A DNA stretch of 64,000 nucleotides, taken from NCBI GenBank assembly GCA_013396525.1, contig VWYX01000080.1, forward strand, positions 921,893 to 985,892, read 5' to 3'. The notes beneath the pieces were generated by a model that did not search any database, had not been told where the DNA came from, and worked only from the letters and a program-made list of their open reading frames with translations. Shown in pieces: positions 23,491 to 38,700 of this stretch. The stretch comes from Chaetorhynchus papuensis. Taxonomy: Eukaryota > Chordata > Aves > Passeriformes > Rhipiduridae. How positions within the stretch are numbered: the stretch's first letter is position 1; each line of letters opens with the position of its first letter. The translations under genes were made by a program, and so were the position numbers.

Positions 23491-26400
23491 TCTGTAAATA
23501 GTATTTAGAATAACTTCATAGTTGCTGAATGTCAAAGTAAGTATAAGTGAAATAACTGCATTAATGAAAGGCAAGGTCAAAAGGTACTACGAATGCACAG
23601 AGCTATGTAATCACAAACTCTGTCATTTCAGCATGAAAAATTAATTGAATTTACTTTGAAAACTGGGTCAGAGACAAATTGCTTCATGGATAAGGCTCAG
23701 TTTATTCTTTACCACATCAAAATCCAAAGCTCAATTTATCTAAAAATAGTTCAGGAAAAAAAAAGTGGTTTTGCACTAACATTCAATGTTCTACAAAACA
23801 AAATATTCTCTGACATGTACTGAGTAACATCTACTGAGCTGATAAAATATTGATTCAGCTATGACTTTGACAGTGTTCAGCTTCAAATGCTCTGCTTCAA
23901 AGATGTGAAGACTACTGGGCAAATCTAAAAAACCTGAATAATGAAGAATTGATCAGCGACTAAGAAGAGATAGCGAATAGGCAAACAACCTGAAACTGAA
24001 ATTTTTGCATTTGCTGGAATTCAATCACTGTTTTTTAGAACAATGCCAAACATTTCCAGTAGTGCTGTTCATTTGCATTACACTTTCATATACTTACATG
24101 CACCATAAATTTAAAAAGAAAAAATAATCCATGTAATAGTCAATGAATGCACTGATGCCACCCTACTATGAAATTAAAAATATGGCTTTATTCTGAAAAT
24201 AATCACCACTCAGAACCCTTCTGTTCATACGTTAATATTTTTATTGGAAGGGTATTTAAATTGGGTCATACTAATTTTTAAAAAAATTATCACTGTTTAC
24301 ACTGAGGTACTGAAATTAAAATAATAACTGCAATGAAAAATCAATTATCACTTAATGACCTCTGCCATTTGACCAACCAAGATTTATATCAAAAATAATA
24401 TGCATGAGCAATAGTATCAATAGACATAAAATTTAATTCCGTTTTTGCCTGTTAAAACATAGCATTTAATTACAGATTTGGCTCACTGAAGAAACACTAT
24501 AGCCAATCATGATATGCACAGGTGTGTATATATGTATATAGCATACATAGACTTGTCATTATGCATGCGGTCTAAAGATGTTTAATATTTTTGTCTTATA
24601 CCGTTGCTGTGGTGCAGCATCATTTAAGATAATATGAGCATAATCAAATAACAAACTTCTATCGCAGAGAATTTTTTTTAATATCTTGTTCGGTGAGTTA
24701 GCAAAATTCTGTGTTAGTCTGTTACACTATGGTTGTCACTGACTATTGTAGCAGTAAAATCCAGTCCTGTTAGTTTCAGAAAATGAGCTGAATCACATGG
24801 TCTATTTTCTCTGAATTATCTGTGCCCATCTCTCTAAGAACTCTAGAAACAGAAACACAGCATTGTACAGTGCCACTCTGTCACTTTTCCCTGTGTCCTT
24901 TTTAAGATCTTTGCACTGAGAACCTCACATTTTTCTTCAAGCAATTGGTATCTACTGCAACACTGCTCTTTTTCCTGACAAATCTTTTCTGCAAAATTCA
25001 TTAGCATTCCAAATCATCTTTCTACATCTTTGAGTTCCTATTCCTTTTGTAATCATCCTGTTTCACGCTAAGGGGAAAAACACGTTAATTATTTATTCCT
25101 CAATTTAATGCAATGCTGAATAAAGACTAGCCAAATGGCTTCAACTTACACTTTGCACTACAGGAAACACTGAAAGAGGATTAATCTCAGTGGCTATTAT
25201 TCTCCAATGTGAGTTCTCTATAGCAGCTGCATTAAATATTTTATCTAACTCTTCTTTTGCAGCTAGTTTTTCCACAGAATACTTGTTCTGGGAACAAGAA
25301 GAAAACAGATGCAGTTTTAGCAGGATGAAAAATGGGTTTCTCTTATGTAAGACTTATCCTTTCTGTAGATTACGACCCTCTCTTACTAACTTAACAATAT
25401 ATAACAACAGAAAAGAACCCCTCAAAGATAGTCACAGAAATACTCAGAGTAGTTGTCATTGATTGTATTGTGATCAATGACTTTCAAAAACACCAGATCA
25501 AGCCCAAAAGGAAATGCATTTTAAGAAGAAAGATTTACTTAAAACATTAACAGCAAGTAGGTAGGAAATTCTCCGTAAGGAGTTTTTACTTCATACTGCA
25601 AGAACATGACATTTGTAATGGTAAAGAATATTTTACTATAAATAAAACATAGATCACCTTTAAAACAGTTCTTTGTCATAGAGCTAGCTTTCTAGCTTAA
25701 AGTATTTTATATTTTTATTAAAATTCAAAACATGATTTAAACCTGAAAATAATAAAATTTCTTACAGGAGGAATGAGAGATTCCTCTCTAGCCAACACAA
25801 AAGCACTCAAACCGCATAATCAACTTCAACAGGGAAGCTTGGAAAAGCAGAAATAAGTGCACCATCCAAAAAGATTCCCAAAAAGGTAGGAAAAAAGGTC
25901 TTTCTGTTTCATCCTATGAGAAGAACACACTTTTCACTATAATGAATTAAGTAATACAAAGGCATTATGTCATTTGTCCAAAGAACAGTTTTGGTCTTCA
26001 AGAAAGTTTATGAGATTTTTTGGTTCCTTGGCCTTCCTGTTCCCATGAACAACTAATTTTATACCTTCTGAAGTTGTATTGTGCCATCTGACTTAATCAG
26101 CTTTAAGGACCAAACTTCTACCCTTAATCTATATAATCTGGAAATTTTAACTTCTGTGCATTAGAACTTGTAGATTATCCATTTGGTAGGTAATAGCTGA
26201 CACAGTTAAATATTAATGAGTTTGTCAGCAATCCACTTAATCTAAAAACTAAACAGCATTTCAATTACTTCTGGCTTTCTGAGGACAAGAAATTGAACCA
26301 AGTTCAATATTATGATGTAAAACCTAGCACTTGTTTCAAGCAGCTCATTTATTATAGTGAGTTTATCATCATTGTTATTCACACTCCAGTGTGATCCCCA

Positions 26401-29400
26401 AATGACAGGATATATATCACTCAAGTTGATATTTACAAAAGAAACTCCACGTACTGGGGAGAAGGATTGGGGAAGCCTTTCAGTGAGTTTTTTCCTGTGA
26501 GAAGCTTACTATTCTTGCCTCGCTGTAAAAAATGGCAAAACTCTCAGTAAATTTCAGCCATTGTTTCTTGCAGCCATTTGCCAAGCAAAAAAGGTAACAT
26601 AGCAACTATTTGTAATCATGTTTCTGAAAATATTTAGACAGATGGTATGGTGACAAGATGTTGGTAACTGCAGGTTTGAAAGAAAGCATACTTTCAAAAT
26701 CATCTTAGTCCACCCATTTACAACAGCAGCTTAGCATAAACAATATTGCTCACATATACGAAAATTTCAGAAAAAGATTTCATTTAAAAAATCTTCAGAA
26801 GTTTCCCTGGCATAATTGAAAGCAGACATTGTTAGGCAGTTAAATTAGCTGATACAGGAAATAATGTTATAAAATAGTCAAACAATAGCCATGAGAAACC
26901 CATATTCTTCTTGAAATTGATTAATAATGCAGCAGTGTATAATCCCTACACTGTAAAATCTAACTCTTATGCAGCATTTAGTAATATTGAATTTCATGTC
27001 ATTTTTATCTTTTCAATAAATATTAAAGAGATAACATCCAATCTCCATCAAAATCTCTAATAAAATTTCCCAAGGTCTTCAAGGAAGACAGAACTTCAAT
27101 AATGTGTCTTTGGGAAAGGGTCACTGATTAAAGTGTTCGCCATAGAGCCAAAACCACTAGAAAAATATGAGAGATTAAAAAAAGGTAGATTCTTAGGGAA
27201 CAGAAATGATGACCTGTAAAAAGCCAAGAGAACTGAGATTAACCAAAATTTCACTTCAGAACATTTGCAATACCTCTCTGACTGGAAGAAAATATTTTTA
27301 AGGGAACTGAAAATTGTCACTGACGTACTAACAGAATTCTAAACATATTTCTTTTTAAAATGTCTTATATTTTATATCAGCAATTCCACATTAACGATAT
27401 TGAAAACACTTTAACTTAGTAATTCAGAAGTGATACATTTGTCATACATCTGAGTTCCACCAAAGACACTCACTGATTTCACAAGTTTTTGTGAAATGGA
27501 GGCATGTGGACTAATCAGTCACATGGCTCCAAAGCTCTCTTTGTCCTAGTGAAGATTCTTGGAATCTTATGAAATAACTCTGCAATATCTACATCAGTCA
27601 GGGTAGCTCTGAGTTCATTACAAAGACTGTAAGGGGAGCCCATAATAATTGTAAAAACAGGAAACAGATCAGTAAATAGTAGTTAATAATGTAAGAATAC
27701 AGATATATAGAATTTCTATTCAGAACGTCACCTCAAATTTCATAACTCCATGGGACTTTATTTTTTTCATGGTACTATTGAAATTAGAAAGTCCATTTCT
27801 GGCACACTAATAACAGAGAATAATACTCCTAGAATGCATGCCAGCAGACTGATTTTGCCTGTATGTTTTCAAGCAGAAACTCTGGCAGACAGATAGGATA
27901 ATATCAAATAAATCTGCAGATCAATGAGTACAAGTGAAATGGATGCTCTTGGAGACAGAAGTCCTGTCCAGAGTGGCACGGTTCCATTTGAAAGTAACAA
28001 TTTCTTGCTCCATACTGTGGATATATCTGTGCTGTGATCCATCAGTTTCAGTGATGAGAAAATTACATCTCTATATCCAGTAATTCTTCCACTTGTTTTT
28101 GATGCTTCTAGGAAGTGGTTTATACCTGCTGTGCAGGTGACAAGTGCTTTGGAGACAGTGGCACTATGGAATGCAATGATAGTACAATAGGAATTTCTAG
28201 CTATTTTCCTTTAGACACCCAAGAAAATCAAAAGGCACGTTTAAGATTGCCCATGTATGTTTGCTCAGCCACACAGTGTAGGCACTACTATGAACAACTA
28301 CATGTAGGACTCATGAGCACAAATAAACACAGCCTCAAAGAGGGAGCAATCAAGGAAAAAGATTAATTGAAAACTTATTTCCAAATATATTTTGCACTTT
28401 AGAAGAGTATAAGTTAAAAAAAAATCATTAATCATCTTCAAAATTAATCTCAAAGATTTACTTTTGTTTTTTGAAGCTCTGACTGTTCTTTTTCCTTCTG
28501 TACTTGTTTATCCATTCCTAATGAATTTATTCCAGTTCTGAGTTCCCGAAAGTCTTCTCAGCTAGCCTACAACATCTTCTTCAGCTAACACACTTCAATT
28601 ACATAGAGCTCATCACTTTGCTGGGAATAGATATGCAGCATACTAAATAGGAGGAGATAAAGTCTTCTCAACTCACTGTCTGCTCAGTTGAAAAACACTG
28701 TTTTGGTCTAAACTTTACACTGGCGAAGATCTGCCAGGTATACCAGAGGAGCCAGTTCAGTCTCACAAAATGGTTTTTAAGTCAGAGTGCTGACTTAATA
28801 ACATCTAAAAGTGGAAAGTACACTGCATCAGGGATGGAAAAGTAAACAGGTGTCACTGCAGGAGAGAGTGATAAGCAATATTATCAGTATTCTTACTGCC
28901 TCCATTTCAGGAGATCATAAGTGGACTTATGAAATTCCATGATAAGGAAGAAAATCAGCAAGTCGGAAAGACCTGCTACTCTTGTTAAGTCTGAATATTA
29001 AGATATAGCCATTGTCACTATTAGAAAAGTCAGACAAGTGTCAAGGTCAGGCAGATGAAAGTGCCATGATATTATTTGCTGGAATGAAGCTTGGAAATCA
29101 AGTTCTCTGTTCGCAAGGCCGGGAAATCTTTATTCTATTATTCCTGACTCATGAAAGCTTGATTTTGCATCTAGTTCTGCATCGTTTTGCCATATAATAT
29201 CATCTACATTATTTTACCAAATAGTCAGTGATTTATTTTTCTTCTTAAATTCTAAATGAAATGTGTTCACTTGTTACCAAATTGGGAACCGCAGAAGACA
29301 AAGTAATTGCCTCAGCTGACTACATTCTAGCATGGCATATCTGGATTTATTTCAAAGATGTGCTTTTTTTTCAGTTAATTAAATCAATAGATAGCCAGTA

Positions 29401-32400
29401 ATGTTTTCCAGCTAAATCCCAAAATACATCATATATACTTATTATTTCAAAACTTCTGTAGGTTAGGAACCATCGGCACTTGCAGTGGAAGTAAATGGAA
29501 TGCTAATTTAGATGTGTGTACATGGAGCAATTAATTATTATTTACAGTTTGCATGAGTTTACCTTGAGTAAATCAGCATGGAATGTTCTGATCTAAACAC
29601 TTTCCTGAGAAAGACAGTGCTTTGCTCTCCTTTCAGGACATCTCAGTTTCTGCATCAGCCAGTAGTTCAGAAACCTCTCCAGGGAAAACAATTCAAACAA
29701 ACAGGAACTTTTCTATCCGTTTAAAATCTTTTTTTTCTGTCAGTTCCAAGTCTTCTTTATTAAAGTTCTGTCTGAGGCCTTAAGGTAAATTTTCAACAAT
29801 AAAAAGTTGTATTAAAGTCAGAACTACGCTGCTAGAAAGCTCTTTAAAGTAAAAACCGAGCATTAAGAAGGGGGGAAGAAAGAGGGACAGGAAGTAAAGG
29901 TCAGAAGCCAATACTCAAAAGACATCCAAAGACACAGACACCCTAACCTTCAGTAAAATGTTTCTTCAATGTGTTATTAATGCAGAAATGAAAGTACGTA
30001 GTACAACTGAGGTAACACAATCCACTAATTTCCTCCTTCACTATTTGGCTGAATGTGGAAAAGTTCTGAAAAAGGAAAACCACATAAACAGCATTCCCTT
30101 GAAAAAGGATGTGGAACATAAGGTAGTTCAGAAACTAAACATATGTCAACAGCAATGTGATGCCATGTGAAAAAGAAATTACTGTGTACAATTTTTGCCA
30201 GGTAACTCTCATAATGAAATTACTTCACTCTGCTCAATACTGGTAGAGCCCCACTAGGATTATGAGGCTGACTGCTAACCACTGTAATGCATACAAGATG
30301 TGGAACAAATGAAAAGACTGCAGAGAAGAAAACATCATCTCCAAATTATCTACAAACTGTAGTGGAAAGAAAATGTAATCTGTTACATTTTCAGGGAGAA
30401 AAAAGAACAAATATAAATAAATTTATCAAACACCTAGTATTTTAGAAAATAAGAGCATAAAAATTCTGCGAGTGTTCTCTGAATATGATTTACAGTAATA
30501 TTTGAATTATGGCAAGAAATATTTCTAACAGATGTCAGAAGACACCTTGTAATAGGAGAACCAAGGTCTAAACAATTGCCTAGTTGAGGAAACACTATCA
30601 TTTTGAAACTGATTGTATAGTAATTCAGGAATTATGGCAGGCTGGTGAGGATTGGTGAGATAATATATTGATATTCTTCCCATCTTATTTATATTACCCA
30701 ATGAATAGACGTGCACATATGTACAACTACATATTGCTTATTCACATTTCCAAGAGAGACCTTTCTTATCTGAAGAACAAAAGAGCAAAAGCATGAATAC
30801 AGTAATAACTGTGCCAAACCCCAGACTCAGATCCTGGCTTTTGTCAGATTAGTGTGCTTTATAAGTTTTACAATCATGGCATGAGATAGCAATTTCACAG
30901 TTGTTTTTCAAAATACACTTATGAAATTCAAACTGTTTTATTGCTGTTAATTATGCCACAGTACGTTTGTCAACGGCAATACTAACATAACTAATCCTGC
31001 TCCCATATGATGGGCAGGCCTAATATTTTGCTGATTTCACTGAATGATATCATGACACCAACATTTAAGTACTCTTTCTGATGATTACAAACAGAAGTTC
31101 TACTGTAAGTAAGATGACACAGTGTGATCTACTGATACTAAATTGCATGTGCAAACATTTTAAGAAGGAAGATAAGCTCACGATTAAAATCATAGATTTT
31201 GTCATGCTGCTTTCTTTCAGAGTGGCTAAAACATGAGACTAATGTAAGATATTTTCAGTGGTGATAAAATGGATTGTAGAGCTATGTAAAAAGGAGTACA
31301 GATTATAAGTGGAACACTTCAGTCACATAAATATTAATTTTAAAAGAGATACTTGGTCCTATTCACCCTCTAATATCCTTGGAAGACGCTAATTATCATG
31401 TTCATATCACAACTTAAACTGGGCAAATCAGGGCCTTCACTTTTATGTAAACACACTGCATTGTCCACGATATCTGATCCTCATAACTTTCTATGCTAAT
31501 TTTGCAAACTTTGCAAAACTATTACTTTGATCCCGCAGTCATAAGGGAGCACATGGCTGCTCAGGTTTTGAACCAAGACTGTCCACATTTAGCTTCATTT
31601 CATCACAGTATCTACTACCTTTCCCAAGTTTTCTTAAGTTCAGATTAGTAGTTGGACCCTGCTTGACTGAGAAGGTGGAGCCAAGGCTGGGTGACACAGA
31701 AAAGCGCATCTCCGCTTTCGAAATACAACACTGGCCAGCAATTGTCACTTAATGGTATTTGAACCATCTGTCAAGAAAACAACAGAACAAGCTGGATGTG
31801 TTGCCTCCCCTCTGGAAGCAAACATGGTGTGTGGTGTGATGATCCATACCTTTCACCTGTCCGGAGTTTGCTGACACCCCCATATGGCCTGCATGCCCTC
31901 CTTTCCTTCCTGTGGATATCAGGAGTAGAGAAGAAGCTTGTAGGCACTGCCCACTTTGTACTCAGATGTGGGTGTTGACAAGTACATTGGGGTACAGTAA
32001 TATCCAAGACTATCAAACTGTGGATAAAATTCCAAAGGATGCTAACAGTGGAAAACATCAAAATGTTAGTTTCTCATTATAGCTACACGTTTTTACAATT
32101 CACAGGTATGGTTTTCTGTAAGTTTGTGTCTTTGCACTAGTGAAAAACTGACTAGAAATCTGTTTCAGATTTAAGACTGCAGAGTTGTTCATTCAACTTG
32201 TATAAAATTTTTAGTAAGAACTGACATAATTATAGACAAGAATTTACACAGGGAATAAAACTTCAAAAACTAGAATATTCAAAAGAGAGACAAAGGCAGA
32301 ACAACAGTCAATACTTACAAGCCAATAATTGAGAGATTCAAACTACTGTTAAGATGCAATTTTTTAATGATAAGGAGCTACTAAGCCATTGTCTCTGAAA

Positions 32401-35055
32401 TCTCAGAAAATCTAAAAGGTTAAGTGAGTGCAAAAAATCAACCTTTTTGTTTCAATAGTAATCAGCATTCAATTTGTCTTAATGTGGATGACAATTATCC
32501 CATGCAACCATTTCCCTCCTTTATGGAACAGGGTAACAGTTCCCTAAACTTACTTTTAAAAAAACACCTTCTTTTTTCAGGTAAAATATACCAAAAAATA
32601 TAAGGAACTTGTATGTACCTTTAAACAGGAAAATCCCATGAAGTGAGAAAAATTGGAAGGACATCTACTTAAAACTCTTCTAAAAACAAATTAGCAGCTT
32701 TCATCAATTATTGTTTTGAAGAACAAAAAGTAGACATTACTTTAAACTTGAGTTACAGTGCTAAAATTTAGTGGTAAACACTGCCATTCTGATAGTCAAG
32801 ATGGTGATTCTTCAGCTCCCTGGCTGCTTTTTTGCTATTAACCAAGCATTACTCAGCAGAGACAGGTAATGTTTTCAGGAGCTGATTTATCCCTGCAAGT
32901 CTAGAGGCTTTGGTATTAGGAGTCTTCAAGGACAGTCAAAACTAATTGAGCACAGGTGGAACTACAAAATGAGTAATGTACCAACAGGGATGGCAGTCCT
33001 GAAAAGTGCAACCTGACTGGTAATTAAATACAAGTGTGTGTCAGCTTTTGGCTGAGGGTTGAGAAGTAATAGTCACACCTCTTGTTTATCTAATTCATTC
33101 CTGCTATCACTCTGCTTTGCAGCACTGAAAAAGCAAGCTCCTGAGGTTACCTAATTGAGAAACCAGGCTTCTTACAGTGTTAACATGCATTTTTTGAAGC
33201 CTGCGAACATCTTGTCTTTTAGAAGAATATGTCTGTACAGAATTGTCTCTGACAAGACTTCATAAGAGTATATACTAAAAGAACTATATTTTCCTAATAC
33301 AATTACATGATCTGATAGAAGTTCATCCCACTTTCATAATTTATTCTCAATAACCATTTGCAGACAGCATAAGCAAAATAGTGTGCATGTGAGAAAAGAC
33401 TATTTATTCCTGTGACATTTAAACATCTAGAGGTGTTAAGCACTATAATGAGTGTTAGCAGAGACATATCAAAGATAAAATAGACACCTATTTTTTCAGT
33501 TTCTAATACACTAATCAGCAAAGCTATTAATTTCCCAAAGTGCTTAAATGCATAAGCCAGAAATGAATTAAGTAAATTGCCATGATTAATTGTGAAGATA
33601 CTTCTCGAGCTGTGTTTTGGCTGACCTTCATGATTTAATTGGCAGTGCTGTAAAATATCCAGTGTCACATACAGAACTGGTTGAATAGTTGACTGCAAGT
33701 GTTGGAAGAAATTTTCAAATGTACAATATTAAGATAGGAATCAAATACTTACCTTCATATTTACCTACATATAAGACCACACCTCTGACATTTGGATCCT
33801 GTATTTCAGCTCCCAAACATGGATTTCGGTGCCTTCAGTTAGGCAAAAAGATATAACAAGTTTTGCTAACATTTCCTTACTGAATTGTTTGTGTTTGCCT
33901 TCTAGAATGTATTTTCTTTCATGGGAGCAGATCTCTAGCTAACAAAGAAGTTGCAACCATTTGACTTACTGAGTTGCTATCAAGGATGTGGGTATTAATG
34001 TTCTCTATAGCAAATGCTGGTACTTCTCATTATAATGCCATTATCCCTTTAGAAAAGCTTATCTGGCTGTTCAGAGAAAATATGACTGTTGTAATTGAAT
34101 TTAATCCAAAGGTGCATATCTGTTTTGTGACTTGAGAAGAGAGTGTTAATGTATCAAACCCCTCCAGACATAAAACAATCTAAATAAGTAGATCAGTGAA
34201 AACTATGCATATCTAGAATTTTATTTGTCCTTTGTGCCTTTAATTTTTCGTAATAGCCATCTCAAAATCCATAGAAAGATGTCAAGTAAAAAGTACTGGA
34301 TTAAGTATCTGTAACTTGTGCAACAACAAATAGATACCAATATTTATGAAGTGAGTTAGACATCTTAAATCACTAACTGATTACAGCACAACCACTTTGC
34401 TGTTATTCTCCTCTTAGGCAAAAAAATTAGAAAACTCTGCTAAAGTTCCTGAATCACCTTGAGGTTATTGTGAGGCGACAAATCTCTGAAGTGAAAATTT
34501 CTTCATCCCTTGAAGAACAACTACCAGACCAAAAGTACTGTTCTTAAAATGACCTTCTGTCAAGGATATATTAAAAAAAGATTTCTATACTTGCCTGCAA
34601 GGTAACGGGCAGGAAGAATTAAAGTTTTTTATTTTTTGAAAGCCGTTATATATGGAGAAAATCATCAGTGTATAGACTGACAGTGGACAGATCCACACTT
34701 TCTCATGACTTATCCAAATGACATGTTAGTCCTTTGCTTACTCCTGAAATCACAGGGTAAGACATTCTATCACAAAATAAACCCTGCATAGATGGCAGTA
34801 AGGCAATGGCAACACAGTGTTATGTGATTAAGATTTCCAAACCACCTCCTACTCAGGAAGATGCAGCAGCTCATAAAACTACATTTCATGGATTCTCAAG
34901 GGTTCAGATATGATGCTTGTATTCTTCTTAGTGAAATTGGTGAGGCTAAGACTAATAGCTGCCATTTATCACTGCTCTCTATGTTGATTTATATGAATCT
35001 TCAGGAAAATGATATTGCAAGCTTTCAATAATTAAAGTGGGCTTACAAAAAAGAT
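23491..35055. other. Long AT-rich non-coding stretch
   Basis: About 11.5 kb without any gene, transposon or strong repeat that I can name. The segment 31540-31980 is moderately GC-richer. The longest open run (minus strand, 33303-33698, 131 codons) is hydrophobic, unremarkable and of about the length chance would give once in a window like this. Two stretches, 24050-24180 and 24480-24700, contain fewer homopolymers and could be conserved non-coding elements, but that needs cross-species comparison. Confidence 0.55.
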
Positions 35056-35340
35056 GGGGACAGACATTTTAGCAGGGCCTGTAGAGGTAGGACCAGGGGT
35101 AAAAACCAGAACTAGAAGAGGGTCTATTTAGATAAGGAAGAAGTTATTTACCATGAGGGCATTGAAACACTAACAGATTGCCCAGAGAGGTGGTAGATGC
35201 CCCATCCCTGGAAATACTCAAGGTCATGTTGTATGGTCAGCCTGCTCCCATTGAAGATGTCCTGCTCAGTGCAGGGGAGCCTGACTACAAAACCTTTAAA
35301 GGCCCTTCAGTCAAAACCGTTCTATGATTCTATGATTTAT
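35056..35340 (+). mobile_element. CR1 LINE fragment (3' end)
   Basis: This is a plus-strand 3' fragment of CR1. It contains the landmark 'ttgcccagagaggtgg' at about 35179, preceded by a diverged form of the usual upstream segment (the 'ggaagaagttatttacc' stretch near 35140). It ends with 'ccgttctatgattctatgat' at about 35318-35337, the family's octamer tail. No coding part is present, which fits extreme 5' truncation. The start near 35056 is a judgement by eye. Confidence 0.9.
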
Positions 35341-36150
35341 TCTGAATATCAAAATAAAAAGACTTTAGAATACAGAATAATTCTCTCTGTATGCTTGTGA
35401 GATGACAAGAGCCTACACATTTTTGCAGTAATGAAAAGTCACTATCTCAAGACCAATTCTTCTGACCTGAATCCCACTTAAAGAAAAATACAGCCACCAT
35501 TTACTTCCTTATTGTCTTAAGTATGGGGAAGAGAGCTTCTGCTTCATGACTTACATCATTTAAAGTCTCTTTTTCATAGTCTTGTTCACAGTAACTAAAT
35601 ACAACAAAAATGAATCCTTGATTCAAGATCTATTCTACTAGCTGTTTCAAAGGTGACATGGTTTAGAATGAAATCCAGTTTGAATATAGGTGAAGTTTGT
35701 CATAATGGATTTTATGAAGATAACTTCACAAGGTACCAAGAACTAAATTTCTACAGAAGAAATCACAAGTATGCTTATGCATAAACTATAAATGTGTGAG
35801 ACTGTGATCATGAAACCTTGCTCTGATGTTTGACTGGCATCAGATCTGGTTTACCTAAGATCTTCTGAAAAAGGCAAAAAACTCTTGCAAGTGATATTTG
35901 GTAAGGTAAAAAACCCCAAAATAACTTCCCTGTTTCTCTCAAAAAAAGTAGCATTCTGTATAACAGTTGTTGTGAAAAGAGGCTGAGAAAACACTATTTG
36001 TTGAGTCAAAAAGGATGGAGAGGCTTTAATCGCTCTCTTCATCTTCTTAAATGCACACTGCAGAAAAGACAGAGCTAGTCTCTTCTCACTGGTACACGAT
36101 AAAATATGTATATTCCCCTTTCTGACATTTAAAGAATAATACAAGAAAAG

Positions 36151-36203
36151 TATATGTATATAAGTATATGTATATATGTATACTTATATGTATATAAGTA
36201 TAT
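36151..36203. repeat. TA-rich direct and inverted repeat (cruciform candidate)
   Basis: A 19-bp string beginning 'tatatgtatataag' occurs at 36151-36169 and again exactly at 36185-36203. Between and overlapping them are perfect 11-bp inverted arms (36158-36168 and 36179-36189) around a 10-base loop. The tract is almost wholly T and A with scattered G, and is a likely site of slippage or cruciform formation. Confidence 0.75.
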
Positions 36204-38700
36204 TTATCTCTGATGATGTAGCAGACTGCAGTCAGGCACAAATTGTTTTACAAAGAACATCTTTAGAAAAAAACAATATATTTGTAATGCCTAATTAATA
36301 CATGTTCCTTTTACTAGAGTACTAGGGCATGGGGAGGTGTTTCATTAAGAGCCATCACACAGAGCAAAGCACACTGAATTATGCCCTTTATGTTTTATTT
36401 GGTCTACACTGGATACAGAATGTAAATAGTGCTGAACCATATCAACTAATGCGTTAAAATCCATCTGTATATCATTGTCGAAAAACTTAAAACAGACTTA
36501 TTACCATTTTAATTATCATTACAAGCTAACTTCTTAATCAATATCTATAAACCATCACTATCTTTCAGAACCAAAAAAACCTGCTATAAAGTAACGGGGT
36601 TTTAGCTTTACTAACCAACAAATAAGGTCAATAAAAGCTTTCTGAATAGTATGAAAATTTCTGTATGAGAAGAGAAATGGTAATCAACTTATATCAAAGT
36701 TCTAAAGTTTAGCATTTAATCCATTAAATTCTGCAAAGCTTTTCAACAGGATCAATGGTACATGATTTGAGGGAGCATCTGATGCCATAAACTGGTACTA
36801 CAAAAATATGAAAATTATACAGAACTCCTAAAGAGTGCATTTAATAACCCTCTTCTTACTAGGAAATTTCTACCTGTGTATTCCCCTTATATATCTAATT
36901 CCCACCAATAGGCAACAGTTGTTCAGGGCTGCATCCTTTCAATGGGACTGGAATCTCATGCAATTTCTACTTTAGGTTTCTACGTCACCACTTCATGCCT
37001 ATACTCTGCATGGCCAAGACCTGCAGATGGCCTGAGATGGTCTCACACTTTCAATACAATCTAATTCTGTCTCGTGACTCTGTAACTGTATCCCCAATGT
37101 CCTGTCAGTCTAGTCCAAGTTAATGCCACACAATCCTGTATGGCATTTTTTCTCAAGTACTTAAAAATTGCCTTGACTGGACTGTCTGCCTGCTTTACTC
37201 CACCTCACAGTCATTTCTTTGGCAGCAGCTACTCCTTCGTTTTCTCACAAATATTTAATGGCACTAAAAAATAGATACTATATTCACCACAGTAAATATT
37301 ATCTCAAGATAAGCATTTCCAGGTGCTTCTACGTGAACTATTAGAAATAAATATAAATATAGATTTTTAGCAAGTGAATCAAATGCAAAATACATGGTAA
37401 TTTGGCCAGTCTACCAGTGCACACTGCAAACATTAATTCTTTCATCGTATCTCATAACAACCTCATGGCTCAAAGGAAGACTCACAGGTTGAGAATTTTT
37501 TGTGTATCTCAGCACTTTTGTTGAGTTGATACGTAATGCATTTCAAGCAGTATTTAACTGAGGGGAGAAGTACTGCAATGGCTAAAGAATAAAACAGAGG
37601 ACTAGATCTTCAAATAAAAATAAAAATGTGGAAAAAGATTGTTATCTGTTTTATTGCATAACATATCTTTAGTTAGGAATAATAGTAAAAATAGACCAAC
37701 AATTAGGTGGAAAAACCCCAGGATTTATCAATGCAGCCAGTGACTCTGCACTGAATTTAAATTATTTAGGAGATTCAAGGTGCCTGATTGTTTCTAATGA
37801 AATCAATTGGAATAATAAAAACCCCTGTCAAAATATGTTAAGTTTCTTCAATAATCTACTTTAAAAAGAAATGTAAATCTAATGAACAGCCTTCCTTGTA
37901 AAATCATCACTTATTCAAAGAGAAAGTAAAGTTTGTAGCATTTTTCAGTAGCACATTATTTTCTTCACATATAACCAAGAGATGGAAACCTTGATCTCCA
38001 AACAGAGCACAGTTCAAGCTTAACTAGAGAACTAAAACTCCTGCTCCATGGCACACATGTTCATTCAAAGGGATGGTTTTGGTCTCCATGAAAACCTGAA
38101 GTTGCATATGTCTAGACATGATTTTTTTCACTGCTGTTTTTTTCTTTTCACATATTCCTTGTTTCTCATTTGCAGAGTCCTGTGCTGTTTGCCTGAGCAG
38201 AGATAAGGAGGACAGCGAGTAGCTGCACAATTCACTGCAAACGAAGCAGCACCACAACAGCAGGAACTACGGCTCACTAAAGCATCCCTAAGTTAGCCCT
38301 GAAATGAGCAGGGGAACACCACTGGGGAATTCAAAAGAAACACTGTTACTGACATATTATCTGGTTTAGAAATCTTTAAGAGAATTACAGCCACACAGAT
38401 TGACCACACTTTGTTGAATAGGATCGAATTCTTCATCACTGTTTGTTTATATGCTCTGCCTTTAATTTTTAATATTATATTGTGTTAGCTCATTATCAAG
38501 TATATACAAAGGAAAAAAAAAGATTAATCAAATTCATACTACCATTTGGATTCTACTTAGAGCAATTCCATATTTATTCTGTGGATTGATTAGCTTTATC
38601 TTCTTGGTGAAGAGCTTTGCTAAAAATAGGAGTGAGAAGTAACAAGAAATGATTCAGGAAAAAAACAACCAAGCCCCCAAAGCATTATGATTATCTGTTT
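36204..38700. other. AT-rich non-coding DNA
   Basis: No gene or transposon was recognised. Open frames are below 80 codons. Confidence 0.6.

Noticed and set aside
24071..24078. ATTTGCAT octamer (POU-type site), also at 62476-62483
   Set aside because: An 8-base motif is expected a few times by chance on two strands of 64 kb.
33303..33698. 131-codon hydrophobic minus-strand frame as a membrane protein
   Set aside because: The length is expected about once by chance in this window. The hydrophobicity follows from AT-rich codons (Phe, Leu, Ile), and no family resemblance was seen.
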